From assembly GCA_947460595.1 (NCBI GenBank), contig CANHGS010000009.1, forward strand, positions 1-64,000: 64,000 bases of DNA, given 5' to 3'. Shown in pieces: positions 8,138 through 15,586 of this stretch. Each line of letters begins with the position of its first letter. Positions within the stretch are counted from its first letter, which is position 1. The notes under the pieces were generated by a model, which was given only the letters and a program-made list of their open reading frames with translations, had not been told where the DNA came from and made no database searches. The translations under genes and the position numbers were made by a program. Origin of the DNA: Bacteroidota bacterium (GTDB taxonomy: Bacteria > Bacteroidota > Bacteroidia > Chitinophagales > Chitinophagaceae).

Positions 8138-8159
8138 TTTATACTATAACGAGTATAAA
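8138..8159. repeat. Dispersed hairpin element, copy 5
   Basis: Arms TTTATACT / AGTATAAA, loop ATAACG. The flanks TCGGAGAAAA (left) and AAAACGAGCCTTTTT (right) match copies 1 and 2, so it has their orientation. Confidence 0.75.
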
Positions 8160-8524
8160 AAACGAGCCTTTTTCAAAACCTGAAAAATAAAGTATGCTTA
8201 AGGATTGATTGATTTAATTCTCGCTTTTGGTTGTGCTTTACAGATAAGGATTAGAGGGGAAATTAGAAACCTTAAAAATTTAATAGTGAATAAATTGGCT
8301 ACTGGTAAATTTAGATTACGGATGATTTAGATAATGGAAAAATTGAATGGATGATAATGTGGAAGTAGTGAAAATTGAATAGAGATTTAATGATGTTTTT
8401 GAAAATGGGATCATGGTTAAATGGTCAAAATTTTGTTTGGGATAAAATTATTTTTATTCAAATTATTTTAGTGCAATTGATAGTTGAAAAATCATTGTGT
8501 AAGTATTTTTAGGGGTATAATATA

Positions 8525-8539
8525 TTCTTGATTCAAGAA
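8525..8539. promoter_or_regulatory. Possible autoregulatory operator of the XRE gene
   Basis: Perfect 15-bp palindrome TTCTTGA-T-TCAAGAA located 34 bp before the ATG of the XRE regulator and directly after a TATAAT-like sequence (8516-8521). Palindromes in this position are the usual binding sites of small antitoxin-type repressors. Binding is inferred. Confidence 0.45.
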
Positions 8540-8573
8540 GATCTCTTTTATACGTCTAAATGAAAAATTATTT

Positions 8574-8831
8574 ATGGAACTGGCAGAACTGGTGAAATAC
8601 AAACGGAAATATTATAGTCATAAGCAACCTGATTTGGCTAAGAAGGCTGGAGTGGGCATTCACTTTATTCGCGATTTAGAACAAGGGAAAAAATCTCTTC
8701 GAATGGATAAAGTGAATCAGGTTTTAGCCGTATATAAATTTGAATTGGCGCCTGTTGCTATATTAATTAATAAAAGACAAACCACTCAATACCTTCCTAA
8801 AAAGTTCAAAGACCGTCATCCTTGGTCTTAG
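8574..8831 (+). CDS. XRE-family regulator, Y4mF/HipB-like, orphan
   Basis: 85 aa. An XRE helix-turn-helix covers ~1-55: LAELVKYKRK, QPDLAKKAGVGIHFIRDLEQGK, LRMDKVNQVLAVY. This matches the Y4mF/HipB group of type II antitoxins, which normally precede a HipA kinase gene. Here the next 229 bp hold a tandem repeat and then an unrelated secreted protein, so no toxin partner is present. A palindrome upstream (8525-8539) suggests autorepression. It could be a residual antitoxin or a free-standing regulator. Confidence 0.75.
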   Translation: MELAELVKYKRKYYSHKQPDLAKKAGVGIHFIRDLEQGKKSLRMDKVNQVLAVYKFELAPVAILINKRQTTQYLPKKFKDRHPWS

Positions 8832-8837
8832 ATATAA

Positions 8838-8990
8838 ATTTTTTTGAGGATGGGTTTGTATGGAAGGTTGGGTATTTGGGGAATTTTTTTTGAGGATGGG
8901 TTTGTATGGGAGGTTGGATATTTGTGGAGTTTTTTTTGAGGACGGGTTTATATAGGAGGTTGGGTATTTGTGGAAGTTTTTTTGAGGGTA
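8838..8990. repeat. 46-bp tandem repeat, three copies plus a partial
   Basis: The phrase TTTTTTTGAGGATGGGTTTG recurs with an exact 46-bp period (GAGG at 8846, 8892, 8938 and 8984). Copies differ by a few substitutions. It starts just after the XRE stop codon and ends about 70 bp before the next gene. 46 is not a multiple of three, so the repeat is not coding. Confidence 0.85.
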
Positions 8991-9060
8991 GTTTAGTTTC
9001 TATTGATGTTGCGTAAAGCATTTTATTAGTAACTTGTCTTTCTTCACTAAGACTAGTAAA

Positions 9061-12000
9061 ATGAGAAAAATCTCTTTGGCCGCGCTTTGCGTTTTTGGCC
9101 TTTGTTGCTTAGCCATAGCACAAGAAAATCAGGCCCTTAATTCGGGCAAGAATCCTTTTAGTAACCTCCGTTTTCGCTTTGTGGGGCCCGATGGGAATCG
9201 CGCTTGCGCAGTAGTGGGTGAACCCGGGAATCCCAATGTCTCTTATGTAGGTGCCGCATCGGGCGGAATCTTTAAAACCACCAATGCTGGGATTAGTTGG
9301 CAGCCAGTCTTTGACGAGATGGACAATTCGGCCATTGGGGCCATGGCCATTTCTGAATCCAACCCCAAACAGGTTTGGGCGGGTACGGGTGAATCTTATA
9401 TCATTCGCCCTGCGCATCCCAATGGGAACGGGATTTATAAATCTACTGACGCGGGTAAGACCTGGAAAAATATGGGTCTTAAAAATACCGTGCGCATTAG
9501 TAAGGTCTTGGTGAGCCCAACCGATAGCAATACCGTGTTTGTGGCAGCACTGGGTCATACCGGTGGTCCGCAACAAGAAAGGGGTGTTTACAAAACCACT
9601 GACGGCGGACTTACTTGGAACCGCGTGCTCTTTGTGGATGAGAACACGGGTTGCTCCGATCTTTCTATTAATCCTAAAGATCCTAATAACCTAGTGGCTG
9701 CTATGTGGCAGGTGCAAATGAATACTTGGAATCTCAATAGCGGTGGCCCGGGTAGCGGATTTTACAAAACCACAGATGGGGGCAAAACTTGGAAACAAAT
9801 GACCAATGGTCTGCCTGGTGGTCCGGGTAAAATCATTGGTAAAACCAGCATTGATATTGCCGGGAGTAATCCTAATACCATTTATGCCTTGGTGGAGGCC
9901 AAAGCCCCTGGACTATATAAATCAACTGATGGTGGAGAGTCTTGGAAACTAATGTTGGAGAACCATTCCTTAGCGCAGCGGGGCCCCTATTATACCAGGG
10001 TTCGAGTTTCTTCTCAGGACGAGAACAAACTCTATACCATCAGCGTAACCATTATGGAATCCAAAGACGGTGGTAAAACCTTTAATGGCAATGGTAGCTA
10101 TGCGCCTGGTGGCGATAACCATGAAATTTGGTTTGACCCCAAAGACGCTAATAGAATTATGGTGGCCCACGATGGTTGCATGAACATGAGTTTCAATGGT
10201 GGCAAGAATTGGCGCAATGTAAATCTTCCCATTGCCCAAATGTATCATGTGGCGTTGGATAATATGATTCCTTACCATATCATGGGTAATAGACAGGATG
10301 GTAGTTCTTATAGAACAGAAGCCATCAGCCGTCAAGGCTATATTCCATTGAGTAGTTGGGAGACCGTGGGTGGTTGTGAAAGTGGTTTTGCCCAACCTGA
10401 TCCCTTTGATAATAAGATTATCTGGTCTGGTTGTTATGATGGTGGTTTGGATGTAACCGATACCCGCACGGGTCTATCGCACGATGTGCGTCCCTGGCCA
10501 CAAGCTGGTTATGGCGTGGCTCCCGCCGATATGAAGTATCGTTGGCATTGGAATTTCCCTATGACCTTATCACGTCACGAACGGGGTGCTGTTTATGTGG
10601 GTAGTCAATACGTGCACAAAACCACCGATGGTGGTCATACTTGGAAAGTCATTAGTCCTGATCTGACCACCAATACAAAATCGCACCAGCAAAATTCTGG
10701 TGGCATTGTTTCTGATAACCTCATGACTTTTGACGGTTGTACCTTGTATGCCATTTCTGAATCGCCCCTTAAAAAAGGAATGCTCTGGGTAGGAACCAAC
10801 GATGGTCAATTGCATCTTACTTCCAATGATGGCGCTTCTTGGACCAACCTTACGGCCAATTTGAACCTGCCAGCTTGGGGAACCATTAGCAATATTGATC
10901 CTTCTAATTTTGACGCGGGTACCGCTTATGTAACCGTGCATTTTCAACAGCAGGGCAATTTTAAAGCCTATTTGTTTAAGACTGTTGACTTTGGAAAACA
11001 CTGGACCGATATTGGTCAGAAATTACCAGCATCCAATAGCGGTTTTGTACATTTTGTAAAAGAAGATCCTGCTCAGAAAGGTTTGATTTTTGTGGGTACA
11101 GACAATGCCCTCTATGTGAGTCCGGATGATGGTGGTCAGTGGTTGCAACTCAAAAATAACCTTCCCCCATCGCCCGTGTATCATTTGGCGATTCAGAAAA
11201 ATTTCCGCGACTTAGCAGTAGCTACTTATGGCCGTGGCTTCTATATTTTGGATGATATTACCCCTATTAGAGAATGGAGTAAAAATTTGGGAGCTAAGAA
11301 AACAGCTTTGTACGCCCTTCGTCCAGCTTATCGATTTAATTTTAAAGTAGCCAACCATGATGGTGGGGATGCGGTAACAGGAGAGAATCCTCCTTATGGT
11401 GCTAGCATCAATTATTTCTTGGCCGATACTTTACAAAAAGCGCCTAAGCTATTTGTGTTAGGGCCTAGCGGCGATACCATTCAAACCATGGTAGGCACCA
11501 ATGCCAAAGGCGTGAATAGGGTTTGGTGGAATCTGGCCCATGATGAACTGAAAATGCCTACCCTGAAAACCAAACCCAAGGGCAAGGATTTTGTGAAATT
11601 AGATTCTACGGGTAGCCGTTTAATGTATGTACCTGATTTGGATATTGGTCCTGGTATGGAACCTATTCGTGTGCCATTGGGTACTTACCAAGTATTGCTC
11701 AAAACAGATGCTGGTGTAGAGAAACAAATGCTGCAAGTATTGAAAGATCCCAACGCTGGATCTACCAAGGAGGCCATTGCCGCACAATACGCATTGGGTA
11801 AGGATTTGCGATCTAATATCAAAGCTTGTTTTGACTTGATTACAGAAATGGAAATTAAACGCGCCGCTTTGTTAAAAGAGGGTTCTGCAAAGTCTTTGGT
11901 TTTGGAACAGCAGCTTTATGTACTGGAATCTAGGTTGTTTGATACGCATCAAACAGGTGCGCGTTGGGATGATTTCCGGAACCCTGCCCAGATTACAGAG

Positions 12001-12147
12001 AGGTTCTTGGCCATCTCTAAAGAGTCACAGACTTATGGGGCTGATTTTGCGCCAACTACCCAGCAGTTGCAAGTGGTGAGTCAGTTGAAATTACAGTTCA
12101 AAGCTGTGCTCACCGATTATCAACAGCTAAAGAAGGATTTGCCTTAA
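9061..12147 (+). CDS. Secreted Asp-box (sortilin/Vps10-like) propeller protein, paralogue 1
   Basis: 1028 aa from the ATG chosen here; a TTG nine codons upstream is less likely because the ATG opens a clean signal peptide (MRKISLAALCVFGLCCLAIA). Asp-box repeats of form SxDxGxTW recur: [54 protein letters not shown]. They build a large multi-blade beta-propeller over ~30-740. A beta-rich region containing GVNRVWW and GTYQVLL (FlgD-type Ig-like, ~760-900) and a helical C-terminus follow. The catalytic residues of true sialidases are not evident, so I infer binding or an unknown hydrolysis. Paralogues: 15587, 18915 and 32578. Confidence 0.85.
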   Translation: MRKISLAALCVFGLCCLAIAQENQALNSGKNPFSNLRFRFVGPDGNRACAVVGEPGNPNVSYVGAASGGIFKTTNAGISWQPVFDEMDNSAIGAMAISESNPKQVWAGTGESYIIRPAHPNGNGIYKSTDAGKTWKNMGLKNTVRISKVLVSPTDSNTVFVAALGHTGGPQQERGVYKTTDGGLTWNRVLFVDENTGCSDLSINPKDPNNLVAAMWQVQMNTWNLNSGGPGSGFYKTTDGGKTWKQMTNGLPGGPGKIIGKTSIDIAGSNPNTIYALVEAKAPGLYKSTDGGESWKLMLENHSLAQRGPYYTRVRVSSQDENKLYTISVTIMESKDGGKTFNGNGSYAPGGDNHEIWFDPKDANRIMVAHDGCMNMSFNGGKNWRNVNLPIAQMYHVALDNMIPYHIMGNRQDGSSYRTEAISRQGYIPLSSWETVGGCESGFAQPDPFDNKIIWSGCYDGGLDVTDTRTGLSHDVRPWPQAGYGVAPADMKYRWHWNFPMTLSRHERGAVYVGSQYVHKTTDGGHTWKVISPDLTTNTKSHQQNSGGIVSDNLMTFDGCTLYAISESPLKKGMLWVGTNDGQLHLTSNDGASWTNLTANLNLPAWGTISNIDPSNFDAGTAYVTVHFQQQGNFKAYLFKTVDFGKHWTDIGQKLPASNSGFVHFVKEDPAQKGLIFVGTDNALYVSPDDGGQWLQLKNNLPPSPVYHLAIQKNFRDLAVATYGRGFYILDDITPIREWSKNLGAKKTALYALRPAYRFNFKVANHDGGDAVTGENPPYGASINYFLADTLQKAPKLFVLGPSGDTIQTMVGTNAKGVNRVWWNLAHDELKMPTLKTKPKGKDFVKLDSTGSRLMYVPDLDIGPGMEPIRVPLGTYQVLLKTDAGVEKQMLQVLKDPNAGSTKEAIAAQYALGKDLRSNIKACFDLITEMEIKRAALLKEGSAKSLVLEQQLYVLESRLFDTHQTGARWDDFRNPAQITERFLAISKESQTYGADFAPTTQQLQVVSQLKLQFKAVLTDYQQLKKDLP

Positions 12148-12195
12148 TTGTTGTAGGCTTTATAGTTATATTAGTGAACCAAAAAATTGCTTGTT

Positions 12196-13605
12196 ATGTC
12201 TAATAAATCCCGCAGGTCATTCCTGAAGAATGCCGCCCTGCTTTCTACTGCCACTGCTTTTCCAGCAATCTGGAACAACGGCTTTGCCAATCGCGCCAGC
12301 GGAAAAGTAAACCTTGCCTGTATAGGTATTGGTAACCAAGGTGGATCAGACGTCATGTCTTTTGCCAAAACCGGTTTGGCCAATTTTGTTGCTTTTTGTG
12401 ATGTGGATATGGGTGCTCCCCAAACACAGGAAGTATTGAAAAAGTTTCCCGATGTTCCGCGCTTCCAAGATTTTAGAACCATGTTTGAAAAAATGGGTTC
12501 TCAAATTGAAGCCGTATCCATTGGCGTACCTGACCATTCGCATTTTGCCATTACTATGATGGCCCTTTCTTTAGACAAACACGTGTACGTGGAAAAACCC
12601 ATGGCCCGCACGTTTAATGAAGTGGAGCTGATGATGAAAGCCGCTAAGAAGCATTCCAAAGTGGTGACACAAATGGGCAACCAAGGTCACTCTGAAGGAA
12701 ACTATTTTCAATTCAAAGCTTGGACCGAAGCGGGAATTATCAAAGACGTAACGGCTATTACTGCCCATATGAACAGCGCTCGAAGATGGCATGGCTGGGA
12801 TACCAATATTAAAAAACTGCCTGCTGCTGAAACCATTCCAACTTCATTGGATTGGGATACTTGGCATGGCGTTACGCAGATGCATGATTATAACCATGAC
12901 TATATCAATGGTCAGTGGCGCTGCTGGTATGATTTTGGCATGGGTGCCTTGGGCGATTGGGGTGCGCATTTAATAGATACGGCACACCAGTTCTTAGACC
13001 TTGGTTTACCAACAGAAGTAAGTATGCTCAAAGCATCAGGACATAATCCTTTCTTCTATCCAACTTCTTCTACCATTAAGTTTCATTTTCCAGAGCGCGC
13101 TAAAATGCCAGCTTGTGACATAACTTGGTATGACGGTGTTGACAACCAACCGCCACTTCCGGCCGGTTTCACCAACTCCGAATTAGACGCGAATATTCCT
13201 CCGGCCGGCAACACCAAAGTACAGGCTACCAAACTCAATCCAGGAAAAATTATTTATGCAAAGGACCTCACTTTCAAGGGGGGGTCTCATGGTTCAACAC
13301 TATCCATTATTCCTGAAGCAAAAGCCAAAGAAATGGCTAGTAGTTTACCGGTAGTTCCGCAAAGCCCAAGCAATCACTACGCCAATTTTTTAAAAGCTTG
13401 TATGGGTCAGGAAGAAACCCGTTCTCCATTCCATATTGCGGGTCCTCTGAGTCAGGTATTCTGCTTAGGCGTATTGGCGCAACATTTAAATACTACTTTG
13501 AAATTTGATAGAAAGACCAAACAAATCACTAACAATAAAATGGCTAACGATATGTTGGTGGGGCTTCCTCCAAGAAAAGGTTGGGAGCAGTATTATAAAA
13601 TTTAA
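12196..13605 (+). CDS. Gfo/Idh/MocA family oxidoreductase, Tat-exported
   Basis: 469 aa. ATG at 12196 preferred over an upstream in-frame TTG. The N-terminus SRRSFLK followed by a hydrophobic stretch is a twin-arginine signal, so the protein should be exported folded with its cofactor. Rossmann motif VNLACIGIGNQGG, then VYVEKPMARTF (the EKP motif with the catalytic Lys), and GDWGAHLIDTAHQFLDLG in the C-terminal sheet domain. Such periplasmic members oxidise or modify sugars with NAD(P). It begins 48 bp after the propeller gene, so co-transcription is plausible. A run of seven G bases lies in the coding sequence at 13278-13284. Confidence 0.85.
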   Translation: MSNKSRRSFLKNAALLSTATAFPAIWNNGFANRASGKVNLACIGIGNQGGSDVMSFAKTGLANFVAFCDVDMGAPQTQEVLKKFPDVPRFQDFRTMFEKMGSQIEAVSIGVPDHSHFAITMMALSLDKHVYVEKPMARTFNEVELMMKAAKKHSKVVTQMGNQGHSEGNYFQFKAWTEAGIIKDVTAITAHMNSARRWHGWDTNIKKLPAAETIPTSLDWDTWHGVTQMHDYNHDYINGQWRCWYDFGMGALGDWGAHLIDTAHQFLDLGLPTEVSMLKASGHNPFFYPTSSTIKFHFPERAKMPACDITWYDGVDNQPPLPAGFTNSELDANIPPAGNTKVQATKLNPGKIIYAKDLTFKGGSHGSTLSIIPEAKAKEMASSLPVVPQSPSNHYANFLKACMGQEETRSPFHIAGPLSQVFCLGVLAQHLNTTLKFDRKTKQITNNKMANDMLVGLPPRKGWEQYYKI

Positions 13606-13619
13606 TTTAGAGAAAAAAA

Positions 13620-14033
13620 ATGGCAAATAAGAACTGGAATGAAGCACATGAATCCAAATTAACTTATGGTGATAGGATTTCTGATGCTGTAGCGCTTGGC
13701 ATGGGTTCTTGGCGATTTATCATTATTCAAACCGTATTTGTAATCATCTGGATGGCCCTTAATGTAATGGCTTATAGGCAACACTGGGATCCCTATCCCT
13801 TTATTTTGTTGAACCTAATCTTTAGCACACAGGCTGCTTATGCGGCACCCATTATTATGATGAGTCAAAACCGTCAAAGTTCCAGGGATAGAATACAAGC
13901 ACAGCACGATTATGAAACCAATTTGGAAGCTAAAAGAGAAATTGAGGAAATTCAACTTTATTTAGCCAAACTTGAAACGGAGAAATTAGACAAGATTATC
14001 CATATGCTGGATGAGTTGAAATTGGCCAAATAA
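13620..14033 (+). CDS. DUF1003 membrane protein
   Basis: 137 aa. GDRISDAVALGMGSWRFI leads into two membrane segments (~33-52 and ~61-80), with the DUF1003 signature DPYPFILLNLIFSTQAAYAAP and IMMSQNRQ, followed by a charged coiled-coil tail (~88-137). Function of the family is not established. It starts 14 bp after the oxidoreductase stop, so it is probably the last gene of that transcript. Confidence 0.85.
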   Translation: MANKNWNEAHESKLTYGDRISDAVALGMGSWRFIIIQTVFVIIWMALNVMAYRQHWDPYPFILLNLIFSTQAAYAAPIIMMSQNRQSSRDRIQAQHDYETNLEAKREIEEIQLYLAKLETEKLDKIIHMLDELKLAK

Positions 14034-14059
14034 AAAGTCCCGCCTTTGTTGGGCGGGAC
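14031..14059 (-). terminator. Intrinsic terminator of adk
   Basis: On the minus strand an 8-bp GC-rich stem (GTCCCGCC / GGCGGGAC, 14037-14059) is followed by TTTTT. It lies 33 bp downstream of the adk stop codon and overlaps the stop codon of the convergent DUF1003 gene. Confidence 0.85.
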
Positions 14060-14091
14060 CTGCAGTTGGTATTGGTTGAACTATTTGGTAC

Positions 14092-14673
14092 TTAATTAGA
14101 CAGTCTTTTGTCAATTTCGCTGCAAAGAGCGCTAAAAATTTCTTCTACGCTACCTTCTCCTTTAATATGCACTACTTTATCAAACTTGCTATAGTAGTTG
14201 GCTACCACGGTTGTTTTGGTTTGGTACTCAGCAATTCGGTTTTGAATAATAGATTCATTGGTGTCATCGCTACGGCCACTGGTTAAACCACGGTTGAGCA
14301 AACGTTTGTTTAGCTCTTCATTGCTTACTTCCAAAGCCAGGACTACCCCAATTTCAGTATTTTTTTCTGCCAATAAAGCGTCTAAAGAAACAGATTGGGC
14401 TTCTGTACGGGGGAAACCATCAAACAAGAAACCCTTGGCTTGGGGATTATTTTCCAAAGCGGACTTGATCATGCCAACCACTACCGCATCGGGTACTAAT
14501 TGACCATTGTCCATGAGTTTTTTGGCTTCTAGCCCCAATTCTGTAGCCTGGGCAATTTCTCTGCGTAAGATATCGCCAGTGGATAGGTGAACCAGTCCAT
14601 AGGCGGCTATTAATTTTTCACTTTGGGTACCTTTCCCAGAACCGGGAGGGCCAAACAGGATAATATTAAACAT
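14092..14673 (-). CDS. adk: Adenylate kinase
   Basis: 193 aa. P-loop GPPGSGKGTQ (8-17), LSTGDILRREI (NMP-binding), GFLFDGFPRTEAQ (AMP-site Arg) and a short lid with RGLTSGRSDDT. The protein has the short-lid length of about 190 residues, without the zinc-containing long lid. It interconverts ATP + AMP and 2 ADP. It is monocistronic, with its own terminator. Confidence 0.97.
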   Translation of the reverse strand: MFNIILFGPPGSGKGTQSEKLIAAYGLVHLSTGDILRREIAQATELGLEAKKLMDNGQLVPDAVVVGMIKSALENNPQAKGFLFDGFPRTEAQSVSLDALLAEKNTEIGVVLALEVSNEELNKRLLNRGLTSGRSDDTNESIIQNRIAEYQTKTTVVANYYSKFDKVVHIKGEGSVEEIFSALCSEIDKRLSN

Positions 14674-14850
14674 GTACTTGCTAACCTTGAATGAGTAGCA
14701 AATATAAGACTAAGGCATTATAAAACATTTAACAGTCTACCATTTCACTTAAAAATTCTTCATCCACCAAACATTAACAGGTGTTAGTTGTTAAATATTA
14801 AATCATGAAGCATTCAGGTGCGTATATTCATGGCATCAAAAAATAAAACT

Positions 14851-15432
14851 ATGAAACGGATTTTTGTTTTGCTCATTGCTAGCCTTAGTTTGCAAAGCTG
14901 CCATTCTCAGAATACGAATAACAAAACAACCATGGACAATAAAAAGAACCCTGCTTATTCAAGAACCGATAACGGTAAAGTGGTACTGAAAGAAGACGAA
15001 TGGAAAAACATTCTCTCCCCGGAAGTGTATTATATTTCTCGTCAAAAAGGAACGGAAAGACCCTATACCAGTAAGTTTGAAAACTTTAAAGAAATTGGAA
15101 CTTATTATTGTGGTGCTTGTGGTAATCCTCTTTTCAAAAGCGATACCAAATTTGACGCAGGTTGTGGATGGCCTAGTTTCTACGAACCCATTAGTAAGAG
15201 CTCCATTATTTACTTGCCAGATAATACCCTAGGGATGAAAAGAACAGAAGTGGAGTGCGGCCGTTGCAAAGGCCATTTAGGACATGTCTTTGAAGATGGT
15301 CCTCCACCAACAGGATTGCGTTATTGCATTAATGGTGTGGTACTTGATTTTGAAAAAGCACAGGCGGCAGAGAAAAAGTATGATGATGAAAAGTCAAAAG
15401 TAAAAAGTCAACATTCAAATGGAAGCGAGTAA
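14851..15432 (+). CDS. msrB: Peptide-methionine (R)-S-oxide reductase, lipoprotein
   Basis: 193 aa from the ATG at 14851; two earlier in-frame starts (GTG 14818, ATG 14830) would put extra charged residues ahead of the signal. Lipobox LQSC (Cys17). MsrB domain: zinc cysteines CGAC (87/90) and CGRC (136/139), GCGWPSF (104-110), and catalytic Cys159 in LRYCING. It reduces Met-R-sulfoxide in exported proteins. The last ~15 residues (EKSKVKSQHSNGSE region) are encoded by a purine-rich repeat that continues past the stop codon. Confidence 0.93.
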   Translation: MKRIFVLLIASLSLQSCHSQNTNNKTTMDNKKNPAYSRTDNGKVVLKEDEWKNILSPEVYYISRQKGTERPYTSKFENFKEIGTYYCGACGNPLFKSDTKFDAGCGWPSFYEPISKSSIIYLPDNTLGMKRTEVECGRCKGHLGHVFEDGPPPTGLRYCINGVVLDFEKAQAAEKKYDDEKSKVKSQHSNGSE

Positions 15433-15508
15433 GTTGATAAGAAAAAAGTAAAAAGGAATGGAGTAAGGTTTAAAAGTAAAAAAAGTAAAAAGGAAAAATA
15501 AAAGTTAC
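15383..15508 (+). repeat. Degenerate purine-rich repeat across msrB 3' end
   Basis: Phrases of the form AAAGTCAAAAGTAAAAAG recur irregularly from inside the last codons of msrB to just before the terminator at 15511. Same sense (purines on the coding strand) as the tracts at 22098 and 54579. Confidence 0.7.
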
Positions 15509-15510
15509 AA

Positions 15511-15538
15511 AAAAGACCACCCAATCGGTGGTCTTTTT
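15511..15538. terminator. Bidirectional intrinsic terminator
   Basis: Stem GACCACC / GGTGGTC (15515-15533) flanked by AAAA on the left and TTTTTT on the right. It serves msrB (plus) and the convergent propeller gene (minus). Confidence 0.9.
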
Positions 15539-15586
15539 TGTTTTGCATACTTCTATTTAAAGAACTGCAATTTTGCTATTGCGATA

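Larger units (their letters stand above)
7638..8573. other. Repeat-containing intergenic region, 936 bp
   Basis: No credible coding sequence. It holds a 38-bp direct repeat (7801-7876), three copies of the dispersed hairpin element (7938, 8053, 8138) and then AT-rich DNA leading to the XRE gene. Two of the hairpin copies (around 7913-7990 and 8023-8105) share about 75 bp of flank, including CAATTTTTAAAATAC, AAACAAAGGCGGC and ATTTGAGATTT. Confidence 0.7.

Noticed and set aside
8806..9021. Minus-strand reading frame across the 46-bp repeat
   Set aside because: The period is not a multiple of three and the frame stays open by composition; it overlaps the XRE gene's end.
8832..9060. HipA-type toxin gene after the XRE regulator
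   Set aside because: Only 229 bp of repeat-rich DNA; no kinase motifs in any frame.
13278..13284. G7 run in the Gfo/Idh/MocA gene as a phase-variation switch
   Set aside because: Reads as in-frame Gly-Gly codons in a full-length gene; seven bases are too few to argue from one sequence.
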